From the NCBI RefSeq assembly GCF_003751445.1, contig NZ_RJUU01000001.1, positions 501,001 through 565,000 on the forward strand: a stretch of DNA of 64,000 bases. Reading direction: 5' to 3'. The stretch is from Streptomyces sp. 840.1 (lineage in GTDB: Bacteria > Actinomycetota > Actinomycetes > Streptomycetales > Streptomycetaceae). The translations under genes were made by a program, and so were the position numbers. Shown piece after piece: positions 36,778 to 44,725 of this stretch. The notes beneath the pieces are model-generated. The model made no database searches, was not told where the DNA came from, and saw nothing but the letters and a program-made list of their open reading frames with translations. The number at the start of each line of letters is the position of its first letter. Positions within the stretch are counted from its first letter, which is position 1.

Positions 36778-36915
36778 GACGGCTGCGGCGGGCGGGTCTT
36801 CCGGGGCGTCGGTCTGGCTGAGGATGCCTCCGAGGGTGTCGATGGCCTGGCGCTGGAGCCGGAGGCGTACCTGGGCGTAGACGCCGGCGGTGACGCCGAT
36901 GTGGGCGTGGCCCGC
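36769..36915 (-). pseudogene. C-terminal remnant of a tyrosine recombinase (integrase), copy A
   Basis: Reading leftward, the last ~47 codons encode GHAHIGVTAGVYAQVRLRLQ followed by RQAIDTLGG and a Pro/Ala tail ending VVR and a stop at 36769. GHxHIGVTxxxYxxV is the box II region around the catalytic His/Tyr of phage-type integrases, with the Tyr nucleophile in GVYAQV. The rest of the enzyme is missing: upstream the frame continues with sequence antisense to the DUF7848 gene. Confidence 0.7.
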
Positions 36916-36960
36916 GCGGGCAGCGCCTCCCGGACTCGGAAGAGGAAGAGGTGGACGAGG

Positions 36961-37248
36961 GTGCATGACTCTACGGACACCGACGCACCGGTCCGCGACG
37001 CCGCGCGGGGGCGCTACCGCTTCCGCGAGTACCACGTGACCACCGTCCCCGACCCCCTGGCTCTGCCGGCCTTCACGGCGCTCTGCGTCACCGGCGAGGA
37101 ACGCAGCTGCGGCGCCACATCCGGCACCCTGCACACCCCGGACGAGCTGACCCGCTGGATCGCCGGACACTGCGCCCAGACCGGCCACCAGCACTACGAG
37201 CAGACCGTCCGCGCCATGCTCCGTGCCGAGCCCGGAGAATGGCAGTAA
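36961..37248 (+). CDS. DUF7848-type small protein
   Basis: 95 residues from GTG 36961, with GGACGAGG upstream. It contains ALCVTGEERSCGATSGTLHT followed by PDELTRWIAGHCAQTGHQHYEQ, the Cys/His pattern (CxxxxxxCGxxSG ... HxxxTGHxxY) of a small Streptomyces family often seen on mobile elements and beside helix-turn-helix regulators. The conserved Cys and His residues suggest metal binding. Function unknown. It lies between integrase remnant A and repeat B, inside the presumed mobile segment. Confidence 0.7.
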   Translation: MHDSTDTDAPVRDAARGRYRFREYHVTTVPDPLALPAFTALCVTGEERSCGATSGTLHTPDELTRWIAGHCAQTGHQHYEQTVRAMLRAEPGEWQ

Positions 37249-37304
37249 AGTCCCCCTGCGCCGACATCCCGCCAGCGGTAGCACCACCGTACGCGCCGCG
37301 CCGC

Positions 37305-37326
37305 TGACGGCAGTAGAGACGGCAAC
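37305..37326. repeat. Shared short repeat, copy B (shortened)
   Basis: TGACGGCAGTAGAGACGGCAAC, matching the left part of copy C (TGACGGCAGTA...CGGCAAC). It lies about 90 bases before the orphan toxin cassette. Confidence 0.65.
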
Positions 37327-37417
37327 ACCCACGGATTCCCCCGCACAACTACGGACACCAGCGGAACCCGAAACCACCGCCGATCTGCGAATACGCAGAT
37401 AGAGCGGGGTCGCGTAG

Positions 37418-37801
37418 CACACGTACTATGTACTGGCTGGGCAGACACTGGTCCTGGTTCACAACAGCAACTGTGGTGGGCGCTGGAAATTGGGCGAAGA
37501 TTATTCCAAGCCCAATAAGAATGGCGTCGCACCGTCCATGTCCACCATGCGTAAGCGGTTTTGGAAGAACGAAGCAGCGGAGCCGGGCGCCGCAGACCAA
37601 TATGGTGCCGCGAACACCGGTCGCATGAAGCGCGGAATGGCGCCACAGCGGCAGCGTCCAGACGGATCGTGGGAATCAATGGAGCTGAGCCATGAACCTA
37701 TTCCCGAGCGGGATGGCGGTATGTTGATAACGCCACGATGGCCAGAGGATAATGTCCTCATGGATCCAGGCGGACACCGTAGGCTGCCGCCCGGTTACTA
37801 G
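37418..37801 (+). pseudogene. Orphan toxin cassette: end of a HINT domain fused to an HNH/Endo VII-like toxin tail
   Basis: An in-frame TAG at 37415-37417 is followed directly by HTYYVLAGQTLVLVHNSNC, nearly identical to the end of the HINT domain of the full-length toxin (HTYYVLAGQTPVLVHNSNC). DNA identity begins abruptly at CACACGTACTATGT. After the cut site a different tail follows: KRFWKNEA, then RMKRGMAPQRQRPDGSWESM, ELSHEPIPERDGG and WPEDNVLMDP, ending RLPPGY and TAG. I read this as an HNH/Endo VII-superfamily nuclease toxin (members have RMxxGxAPQ, ELHH and WPDEH), though one expected His is Ser and another Asn. With no anchor and no obvious start (TTG 37490 is possible) it is probably silent. 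Confidence 0.7.
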
Positions 37802-37888
37802 CGCTGCGAACGGGCGTGCGACGCTGGGGCCCTCTGGCCCCGCCGCCGAAGCGTGAAGCTGAAGTCGGGACGCTCTAGGAGGATTCAG

Positions 37889-38254
37889 GTGAGCATAAGC
37901 GGGTCTCAGGCAGCGGCCTTCTTCCGTGAGATCGCTCAGACTCGTACCGTTTGGTGGGTTCGAGACGACGACGGCAGTCCGACCCCGGTCTCAAGTTCTG
38001 GGCAACCAGCTTTCCCCTACTGGTCGTCAGAGGCCCGTGCGCTGCGCGCCACTCAGCTATGGGGTCCCCAATTTCGAGCTGTTTCAATGCCGCTGGATCA
38101 TTGGCAAAGCGCGGCTTTGCCAGATCTAGTCAAGGACGACTTCCGGGTGGGGATCAACTGGAGTGGACAGCGCCTAACTGGATGGGACTTCACTGTTGGT
38201 GAAGTAGTCAATCGTCTCATTCACGCGCTCGGCGAGCCACCATACGGCCGGTAG
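37889..38254 (+). CDS. DUF2750 protein, putative immunity protein of the orphan cassette
   Basis: 121 residues. GTG 37889 has a perfect AGGAGG 7 bases upstream. Sequence features match DUF2750: AAAFFREIAQTRTVWWVRDD near the N-terminus, FPYWSSEARA in the middle and FRVGINWSGQRLTGWDFT towards the end. DUF2750 proteins often stand next to polymorphic-toxin tails, and this one begins 88 bases after the orphan tail and ends just before a terminator, the same order as in the first toxin/immunity unit. Function as immunity is inferred from context. Confidence 0.75.
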   Translation: MSISGSQAAAFFREIAQTRTVWWVRDDDGSPTPVSSSGQPAFPYWSSEARALRATQLWGPQFRAVSMPLDHWQSAALPDLVKDDFRVGINWSGQRLTGWDFTVGEVVNRLIHALGEPPYGR

Positions 38255-38260
38255 ATTCGG

Positions 38261-38303
38261 CCGAGAGGCCCCACCGGAGTCTGCTTCCGGTGGGGCCTCT
38301 CGG
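38261..38303 (+). terminator. Strong terminator after the second toxin/immunity unit
   Basis: Perfect 18-base inverted repeat CCGAGAGGCCCCACCGGA / TCCGGTGGGGCCTCTCGG with a 7-base loop, 7 bases after the DUF2750 stop. Confidence 0.9.
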
Positions 38304-38308
38304 GTGTC

Positions 38309-38341
38309 TGACGGCAGTACCTGTCGGCAACGTCAGCGGAC
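38309..38341. repeat. Shared short repeat, copy C
   Basis: TGACGGCA, 8 variable bases, then CGGCAACGTCAGCGGAC; the 17 right-hand bases are identical to copy A. It starts 5 bases after the terminator, the same placement as copy A. Confidence 0.8.
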
Positions 38342-38440
38342 GGGGGTTGCGCAGGGGGATGGTTCGCCTCCGTCGTCGGGCTTACCGGTGGTCTCGGCGT
38401 TATTGCGAAGGGCGTGGCCGAGGAGGCCGATGCATCGCGC
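38333..38440 (-). pseudogene. C-terminal remnant of a tyrosine recombinase, copy C
   Basis: Reading leftward, codons encode LLGHALRNNAETTGKPDDGG and then EPSPCATPVR with a stop at 38333. The end (LGxxL... Pro-rich ...VR-stop) and the position relative to the repeat are the same as in remnant A, so I read it as the tail of a second integrase copy. It is too short to retain catalytic motifs, and the assignment rests on similarity to remnant A. The left part of the interval to 38567 shows nothing else. Confidence 0.45.
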
Positions 38441-38567
38441 CTCGGATCCGCAAGGATCCCTGATCCGTTCGCCCTGCTCTCCGGACCGGCTGTGGGCCGC
38501 CGGGGGACGGCCCACAGCCGGCAATGTTCACCCATTCTGACCGTTACTTCACAGGTCAGGCGATGGG

Positions 38568-39803
38568 TCAGGCCCCGGACACCGAGGCGAGGTAGGCGTT
38601 CGTCTTCTCCGGCTCGAAGAAGAAGTTGTCGAAGTCCGCCGGGTCGTTGAACCCGTTGGCGAAGCGGTCCGCGACCGGCTGGAGCTGGCCGCCGGCGCCG
38701 ATCAGGTTCAGCACGTGCTCCGGCGGGACGCCGAGCATCGCGTTGGTCCACCTCACGACGTGCTGGGCGGTGTCCCAGTAGCGGTCGAACGTGGACTGCA
38801 TCCACTCCGCGTCGAACTCGCGGTCGCCGCGCTCGATGATCGAGTCCAGGTAGGCGTTCGCGCACTTGGACGCCGAGTTGGAACCCTGGCCGGTGATCGG
38901 GTCGTTGGCGACGACCACGTCCGCGACGCCGAGCACCAGGCCGCCGCCGGGCAGCCGGCCGATCGGCTTGCGGACGGTCGGCGCGTAGCGGCCGGCCAGG
39001 GTGCCGTTGGCGTCGGTCAGTTCGACCTTCGTGGCGCGGGCGTACTCCCACGGGGTGAACCGCTCCATCAGCTCCAGCGTCTTGGCCAGGTGCTCCGAGG
39101 GGTCCTTGATGCCCTGGAAGACGTCGAGCGGTCCGCCCGGCACGCCCTCCCAGAAGAGGATGTCGGCGCGGCCGGACGTGGTCAGGGTCGGCATCACGAA
39201 CAGCTCGCCGACGCCCGGGACCAGGTTGCAGCGGACCGCGTCGAACTCGGGGTGCTCGGGGCGCGGTCCCATGCCGTGGACGTACGCGACGGCCAGGGCG
39301 CGCTGCGGGGCGTCGAACGGGGAGCGGGACGCGTCCCGGCCGAACATGGAGACCAGCTCGCCCTTGCCCGCCGAGACCATCACCAGGTCGTAGGTGCGAG
39401 AGAAGTAGTCCAGGTCCGAGACGGCCGCGCCGTGGATGACGAGCTGTCCGCCGCGCTGGGCGAAGGTGTCCATCCAGCCGGCCATCTTCACGCGCTGGTC
39501 CACGGACTGGGCGAAGCCGTCCAGCTTGCCGACCCAGTCGACGGCGCGCGAGGAGTCGGGCGCGGCGACCGAGACACCGAGGCCCTCGATGCGCGGGGCC
39601 TGGGACTCCCAGAAGTTGAGCTGGTAGTCCCGCTCGTGCTGGAGCGCGGTGTGGAACATGCACTGCGTCGACATGACCCGCCCCGAACGGATCTCGTCGG
39701 CGGTGCGGTTGGACATGAGGGTGACTTCGTACCCTCTGGACTGCAGTCCCAGGGCGAGCTGGAGCCCGGACTGGCCGGCTCCGACTATGAGTATCTTCCG
39801 CAT
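38568..39803 (-). CDS. FAD-dependent monooxygenase, styrene/indole monooxygenase (StyA) type
   Basis: 411 residues. The N-terminal dinucleotide-binding motif ILIVGAGQSGLQLALGL is followed by RVMSTQCMFHTALQHER and a mid-protein DLVMVSAGKGEL, with the C-terminal DVVVANDPITGQGSNSASKC typical of StyA-like flavoprotein epoxidases. These need a separate flavin reductase. It starts 30 bases after the cvnD stop in the same direction, so it is the last gene of the conservon operon; several conservons in Streptomyces end in an oxygenase (often a P450). The substrate is unknown. Confidence 0.85.
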   Translation of the reverse strand: MRKILIVGAGQSGLQLALGLQSRGYEVTLMSNRTADEIRSGRVMSTQCMFHTALQHERDYQLNFWESQAPRIEGLGVSVAAPDSSRAVDWVGKLDGFAQSVDQRVKMAGWMDTFAQRGGQLVIHGAAVSDLDYFSRTYDLVMVSAGKGELVSMFGRDASRSPFDAPQRALAVAYVHGMGPRPEHPEFDAVRCNLVPGVGELFVMPTLTTSGRADILFWEGVPGGPLDVFQGIKDPSEHLAKTLELMERFTPWEYARATKVELTDANGTLAGRYAPTVRKPIGRLPGGGLVLGVADVVVANDPITGQGSNSASKCANAYLDSIIERGDREFDAEWMQSTFDRYWDTAQHVVRWTNAMLGVPPEHVLNLIGAGGQLQPVADRFANGFNDPADFDNFFFEPEKTNAYLASVSGA

Positions 39804-39833
39804 CGCGGTTCTCCGTTGTGTGTGACGTGCGAG

Positions 39834-40484
39834 CTATTCGGGGGACACCTCGAGGGCGTGGCCCACCAGGGCCAGCAGGGCCTCGACGACGTTGATCTTG
39901 TTTCGCGCGTCCATGATCACAACAGGTACGTGCGGAGGTACGGTCAGGGCCTCCCTGACGTCCTCGGCCTCGAACCCGGGGGTGCCCTCGAAGTGGTTGA
40001 CGGCCACGATGTAGGGCAGCCCGCAGCTCTCGAAGTAGTCGAGGGCCGGGAAGCAGTCGGCGAGCCTGCGGGTGTCGGCCATCACGACCGCGCCGATCGC
40101 GCCGCGCACCAGGTCGTCCCACATGAACCAGAAGCGCTGCTGGCCCGGGGTGCCGAAGACGTACAGCACGAGGTCGTCGCCGAGCGTGAGACGGCCGAAG
40201 TCCATCGCGACGGTCGTGGTGACCTTGTCGGGCGTGGCGCTGAGGTCGTCGGTCTCCTCGCTGGCCTGGGTCATCATCGCTTCGGTCTTCAGCGGGGTGA
40301 TCTCGGAGACCGAGCCCACGAAGGTGGTCTTGCCCACGCCGAAGCCGCCCGCGACCACTATCTTCGTGGCGACCGGGGCCCTGGTGTGGTCCAGCTGCCA
40401 GGCCTGCAGACCTTCGTCGGCCCGGTTCTCCGGCCCCGGCTGACGCGGGGCGAACAGCGGCGACTCAGAGACGACGGAGTCCAT
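39834..40484 (-). CDS. cvnD: Conservon GTPase CvnD
   Basis: 216 residues from ATG 40484, with AAGGGTG upstream; the start lies 20 bases inside the end of cvnC. G-protein motifs: P-loop VAGGFGVGKTTFVGSV, the switch II-like YVFGTPGQQRFWFMWDD and AVNHFEG in place of NKxD. This is the Ras/ARF-like GTPase of the conservon module, which is thought to act with CvnA-C in a membrane-associated, G-protein-like signalling complex. Confidence 0.93.
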   Translation of the reverse strand: MDSVVSESPLFAPRQPGPENRADEGLQAWQLDHTRAPVATKIVVAGGFGVGKTTFVGSVSEITPLKTEAMMTQASEETDDLSATPDKVTTTVAMDFGRLTLGDDLVLYVFGTPGQQRFWFMWDDLVRGAIGAVVMADTRRLADCFPALDYFESCGLPYIVAVNHFEGTPGFEAEDVREALTVPPHVPVVIMDARNKINVVEALLALVGHALEVSPE

Positions 40485-40878
40485 TGAGCACCCTTTCGAG
40501 CAGTGCGCGGTCGGGCTGGCCGGCGCCGTGGCCGGTCCCGTACACGCGGATCTTTCCCTGGTCGGCCAAGTCGCTGAGCAGTACCCGGACCACACCGAGC
40601 GGCATCTTCAGCAGCGCGGAGACCTCCGCGACAGTACGCATCCGGCGGCAGAGCTCGACGATGGCCCGGAGCTCCGGCATGACGCGCGAGGCGAGGTTGC
40701 CGTTGGTCAGTTCGCGTCGCTCGTCGGGCGCTTCGAGCGCGGCCACGAACGTCTCGACGAGCAGGAGGTGGCCGAACCGGGTGCGGCCACCGGTCAGCGA
40801 GTACGGGCGGACCCGGGCGGGGCGTCTGTCGGCCCCCCGGACGGGCAGCCTGCGGGCGGGTTCGGCGGCGGGGGTCAC
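40465..40878 (-). CDS. cvnC: Conservon DUF742 protein CvnC
   Basis: 137 residues, GTG start overlapping the cvnB stop by four bases. It has the DUF742 winged-helix-like core: VRPYSLTGGRTRFGHLLLVE, then AIVELCRRMRTVAEVSALLK and MPLGVVRVLLSDLADQGKI. Third gene of the conservon. Confidence 0.93.
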   Translation of the reverse strand: MTPAAEPARRLPVRGADRRPARVRPYSLTGGRTRFGHLLLVETFVAALEAPDERRELTNGNLASRVMPELRAIVELCRRMRTVAEVSALLKMPLGVVRVLLSDLADQGKIRVYGTGHGAGQPDRALLERVLNGLRRL

Positions 40879-41354
40879 TGGGCGCTCTCCATCGATTTGC
40901 GCAGCTCACTGCGGAGTTCGGGGGTGAGTACGTGGCCGGCCCGGCCGACGAAGAGCGCCATGTGGTAGGCGATGACGCTCATGTCGCAGTCGGGGGTGGC
41001 GTGCACCCCGAGCAGCGAGCCGTCGCTGATCGACATGACGAAGACGCTGCCTTCCTCCATGGCGACCATGGTCTGCTTGACGCCGCCGCCCTCCATCAGC
41101 TTCGCGGCGCCGATGGTGAGGCTGCCGATACCGGAGACGATGGTCGCCAGGTCGGCGCTGGAGCCGCGGGGGCCGTCCTGCTTGCCTGCCGCCTGGGCGG
41201 CCTGGTGGCCGGGGTCGGAGGAGAGCAGCATCAGGCCGTCCGACGAGACGACGGTGACCGAGTGGACCCCTGGCACCTCCTCCACCAGATTGCTCAGCAA
41301 CCACTGAAGGTTCCGGGCCTCGGTACTCAGCCCGAACGTGCTGGGCGCAGTCAA
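40875..41354 (-). CDS. cvnB: Conservon roadblock/LC7 protein CvnB
   Basis: 159 residues. TTG start with GAGGAGG upstream, overlapping the cvnA stop by four bases (TTGA). The roadblock/LC7 fold is recognised by LLSNLVEEVPGVHSVTVVSS, then DLATIVSGIGSLTIGAAKLM and GGGVKQTMVAMEEGSVFVMS. Roadblock proteins act as dimeric platforms or GAP-like partners for small GTPases, here CvnD. Confidence 0.94.
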   Translation of the reverse strand: MTAPSTFGLSTEARNLQWLLSNLVEEVPGVHSVTVVSSDGLMLLSSDPGHQAAQAAGKQDGPRGSSADLATIVSGIGSLTIGAAKLMEGGGVKQTMVAMEEGSVFVMSISDGSLLGVHATPDCDMSVIAYHMALFVGRAGHVLTPELRSELRKSMESAQ

Positions 41355-44300
41355 CTGCGTGCCTCCTCGACTGTGTCCCCCGTCTCGTCGGTTCGACCGT
41401 CGGTACGGTCGGCCGCCTCAGTGTGGCCTGTACGTGCGGTGCGACCGGCCGGTACGGCCGTCCCCGGCGTGGCGGAACCGGAGATCTCCGCCTCGACGTC
41501 CCTGCGGCCGTCCTTCGCGCCCTGGTGGAAGCCGCCCAGCCGGCGGCGCAGGGCGTCCTTGTCCACGCTGCCCCTGCGGTCGGCGGCGGGGGCGGCTGCG
41601 GGCGCGACGACCTTGGGGGTGCGCTTGGGCAGCCCCTTGTCGGTGACCGGGTCGGGCTCCGGCCGGCGCGGGCCGGGCACGGCGTCGGCAACGGCGGTGG
41701 GCGCCGGGGTGTTCTCCGGCTGCGGGCCCTCGTCGGCGGCGCGCTCGTGGGCGTCGGGGCCGATGGCGTAGGGGCCGGACGCGAGCGCGGGCTCGGGGCC
41801 GTCCCCGAAGGCCGGGGCGTGGGTGAACTCGGGTACGTCGTCGAACTCGGGCACCCTGGGGAGCCGGACCTGCATCGTGGTCTCGGACTCGGACTCGGAC
41901 TCGGACTCGGACTCCGGCGGCTGCCCGGCCCCGGTCTCCGGGGCGGGGGCGGGGGCGGGGGCGGGCTGCGGCACGGGAGCGGGCTGCGGCCGGGGTGCGG
42001 GCTGCGGCCGGGGTGCGGGCTGCGGCTGGGGTGCGGGCTGCGGCTGGGGTGCGGCCACGGTCTGCTCCGGCGCGGGCTCCGGCCCGGTTTCGGCCACGGC
42101 CTCGGACTCGGCGATCGTCTGTTCGGCCGCCGCGATCAGCGGGTCGCCGGGCAGCGCCGGGGTGCGGCTCGGCAGTGCGTTGGAGTTGGCCTCCGCGACC
42201 GAGCCCGGCAGGTTCAGCGTGGGCGCGTCGCCGGGCGCGGTGACCGGCGGCGGTGTGGCGGCCGGCGGCGTCTTCGGCAGCAGGGCCGTGGGCAGTACGA
42301 CGACCGCCGCCACCCCGTTGCCCTTCTGCTCGCGCAGCTGGACCCGCACGGCGTGGCGCGCGGCCAGCAGCGAGGTCACCTGGAGGCCGAGGCCGGCTCC
42401 GTCCGCGTTCTGTTCGCCCGCCTCGAAGAGCGACGGGTCGGCCAGCCGGGTGTTGAGCTCGCCCATCCGCACGGCCGACATGCCGATGCCCTCGTCCTGC
42501 ACGGAGAGCATCACCTCGCCGCTCTCCAGCAGCCAGCCGGAGAGCTGGACCTGGGAGTCGGGCGGCGAGAACGAGGTGGCGTTCTCCAGGAGTTCCGCGA
42601 CCAGGTGGCTGAGGTCGTCGGCGGCGAATCCGGCGATCTGGGCGTGCGGCGGCAGGGACTGGATGGTGACCCGCTCGTACCGCTCGATCTCGCTGACCGC
42701 CGCGCGCAACACGTCGACCAGCGGGATCGGGCCCGGATGCGTGTGCCCGTGCTCGGCGCCCGCGAGGACCAGCATGTTCTCGCTGTGGCGGCGCATGACC
42801 GTGGCCATGTGGTCGAGCTTGAAGAGGGTGGCGAGCCGGTCCGGGTCCTGCTCGCGCTCCTCCATCGACTCGACGACCCCGAGCTGGCGCTCGACGAGGC
42901 CGAGGTTGCGCAGCGAGAGGTTGACGAAGGTGTGGTGGACGGTGTTCTTCAGCTTCTCCAGCTGGGCGGTCAGGTCGGCGGTGTGGACCTGGAGTTCGGC
43001 GCGCTGGATGGTGAGCGCCTCGCGGCCGGCGATCAGCTCGGCGCGCTCGCTCTCCAGCTTCCCGAACCGCCCGTTGAACTCGTGGAGCAGTCCGTGCAGC
43101 CTGCCGTGCAGGGCGTTGATGGACCGGACGACCTGGGCGAACTCGTCGTTGCGGCCGGTGTAGCGGACCGGTTCGGCGGTCTCGGGCTCCGCCGCCAGGC
43201 GGGCGGCGCCGATCCGCAGCACGGCGAGCGGCTGGGTGAGGGTGCGGGCCACGGCGGTGGAGACACCGACGGCGATCAGGAAGCAGCCGCCGAGCAGCGC
43301 GATGCGCAGTTCGAGTGCGGTGACGTCGTCGTCGCGCAGCTGCTCAAGCCGCTGGACCTGGGCGGTGCCGAGCGCCGACTCGACGCTGCGCATCCGGTCG
43401 ATCCGGGCGGAGAGCGCCGCCCCGGCCTTCTTGCTGTCGGTCTTCCGGTCGGAGTCGGAGAGCTCGGGACGGTCGGTGAGCTCGGCGAGGTACTTCTCCG
43501 CGTTGTTGACCTCGGGGCCGGTGACGGTGGACGCGAGCTTGTCGCGGGCGGTGGCGCCGGCCGCCTGGTCGAAGTCGGCCAGCGAGGAGAGCTCCCCGAC
43601 CCTGGCCTGCTGGGCGGCGGCGCTCAGCTCGTCACGGGTGCGGTCGTCCTTCGTCTCGCCCTCGTCCTGGGTCTGGACGGGCAGCCCGGTGAACGGGTCG
43701 GTCTGCGTCACCGGTTCCGTGCGGGGAACGGCGAGCGCGGCGAGGAGCAGGCCCCGGGTGGCCGAGGCGTGTTCGGTGGCCTGGCCGAGGGCGAGCGGGG
43801 CGCGGCCGGGACCGGCGGCTCGCGGCGGGGTCTTCTCCGCGAGTTCGTCGGCGAGACCGTGGAGCTTGGCGATGACCTCGGAGTACGACTGATGGGCCTC
43901 CAGCGCCGAGCCCTTGCCGCTGATGGCGTCGCGGCGCAGCGAGGGGATGGTGGAGAGGTCGCGGCGCAGGACGTCGGGGGCCGCGTCGCGGATCTCGTCG
44001 ACCTGCTGGTCCACCCGGGCGCTCCGGCTCCCGGCGGTGCCGGTCGTGCCGGGCTTGCCCTCCCGGCCGGCCGCGATGTACGCGGTGACCTCGTCGCGCT
44101 CGTCGGCGAGGGAGTGCGCCAGCGCGATGGCCTGCTGGTTCAGCTCCGCGAGAGTGACCAGCCGCTGTGAGTCGTTCAGATCGGACGAGGCGCCGAGGGC
44201 GGCCGGGGCCCCCGCGGCTATGACGGTGATCCCGACGACCGCGACTCCCGCGACCAGCCGACTGCGTACGCGCACGGTGCGCCCGCCTTCGGCCGGCGCC

Positions 44301-44362
44301 GAAGACGCCACCTCGGAACCGCTGTTGTTGCCGCCCTTGCTCCGAGGCCGCTTCTTCTGCAC
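41351..44362 (-). CDS. cvnA: Conservon sensor-kinase-like protein CvnA
   Basis: About 1003 residues from GTG 44362 (begins QKKRPRSKGGNNSG, the usual conservon N-terminus); an upstream ATG at 44419 is possible. Membrane helix near 35-55, a nitrate-sensor-like extracytoplasmic domain of about 290 residues, second helix near 350-372, HAMP, then a helical region with LFKLDHMATVMRRHSENMLV and an HATPase domain (VAELLENATSFSPP, about residue 585; GAGLGLQV). No classic H-box with ELRTP is present, as usual for CvnA. The C-terminal ~250 residues are disordered, with Pro/Gln/Ala repeats and a Ser/Glu run. Confidence 0.93.
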   Translation of the reverse strand: MQKKRPRSKGGNNSGSEVASSAPAEGGRTVRVRSRLVAGVAVVGITVIAAGAPAALGASSDLNDSQRLVTLAELNQQAIALAHSLADERDEVTAYIAAGREGKPGTTGTAGSRSARVDQQVDEIRDAAPDVLRRDLSTIPSLRRDAISGKGSALEAHQSYSEVIAKLHGLADELAEKTPPRAAGPGRAPLALGQATEHASATRGLLLAALAVPRTEPVTQTDPFTGLPVQTQDEGETKDDRTRDELSAAAQQARVGELSSLADFDQAAGATARDKLASTVTGPEVNNAEKYLAELTDRPELSDSDRKTDSKKAGAALSARIDRMRSVESALGTAQVQRLEQLRDDDVTALELRIALLGGCFLIAVGVSTAVARTLTQPLAVLRIGAARLAAEPETAEPVRYTGRNDEFAQVVRSINALHGRLHGLLHEFNGRFGKLESERAELIAGREALTIQRAELQVHTADLTAQLEKLKNTVHHTFVNLSLRNLGLVERQLGVVESMEEREQDPDRLATLFKLDHMATVMRRHSENMLVLAGAEHGHTHPGPIPLVDVLRAAVSEIERYERVTIQSLPPHAQIAGFAADDLSHLVAELLENATSFSPPDSQVQLSGWLLESGEVMLSVQDEGIGMSAVRMGELNTRLADPSLFEAGEQNADGAGLGLQVTSLLAARHAVRVQLREQKGNGVAAVVVLPTALLPKTPPAATPPPVTAPGDAPTLNLPGSVAEANSNALPSRTPALPGDPLIAAAEQTIAESEAVAETGPEPAPEQTVAAPQPQPAPQPQPAPRPQPAPRPQPAPVPQPAPAPAPAPETGAGQPPESESESESESETTMQVRLPRVPEFDDVPEFTHAPAFGDGPEPALASGPYAIGPDAHERAADEGPQPENTPAPTAVADAVPGPRRPEPDPVTDKGLPKRTPKVVAPAAAPAADRRGSVDKDALRRRLGGFHQGAKDGRRDVEAEISGSATPGTAVPAGRTARTGHTEAADRTDGRTDETGDTVEEARS
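41882..42050. repeat. Three tandem repeats in the cvnA disordered tail
   Basis: A six-base GACTCG-type repeat of about five units (41882-41913, coding Ser-Glu), a GGGGGC-type repeat (about 41940-41964, coding Ala-Pro), and four tandem 18-base units GCGGGCTGCGGCCGGGGT (41979-42050, coding PQPAPR or PQPAPQ), the last two with T for C. Such tracts are prone to slippage and length variation. Confidence 0.85.
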
Positions 44363-44498
44363 CGGTGCTCGCAATCTTGACTCGTCCGCCCTTGAAGCAG
44401 AGGTGACGCACGGCCACATGAACGAGCGCCCCGCCCCCTGGTACGGCTTCTGACCATTCCAGTGCTTTTGAGAGGGGGGCGCGCATCAACCGCTCCGC

Positions 44499-44541
44499 CA
44501 CTCGAACGAGTGAACAGCAATCAAGAGTTGCCGAACAACTC
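44499..44541. promoter_or_regulatory. Two adjacent inverted repeats between the conservon and the PP2C-like gene
   Basis: CACTCG-AA-CGAGTG (44499-44512) and AGAGTTG-CCGAA-CAACTCT (44524-44542), both perfect, lie in the 363-base divergent interval between cvnA and the phosphatase gene. They are candidate operators; no regulator can be named. The rest of the interval shows no gene. Confidence 0.4.
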
Positions 44542-44725
44542 TCCCCACGGGGCCTCAGCGGCACACCTGGACGCCTGGCTGGAACTTCCGGGCAGGCTTT
44601 GGCAGGATGCCCGCCCGCACCCTTGGCGGAGGGTTTACCTCCGCTCCAGCCGCCCGCCTGACCTGGTAGTACGAGTCGGCCCGGGTCCGTGCGCGCTTCG
44701 TGAAGGCGTCGTGCAGACTGACCGG

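Noticed and set aside
36700..38567. tRNA-type attachment site for the integrase remnants
   Set aside because: I searched by eye for a tRNA gene or its 3' end near the repeats and saw none, so the repeats cannot be called att sites with confidence.
41423..44170. Plus-strand open frame antisense to cvnA
   Set aside because: CvnA has clear HAMP and HATPase domains; the antisense peptide is Gly/Arg/Val-rich filler.
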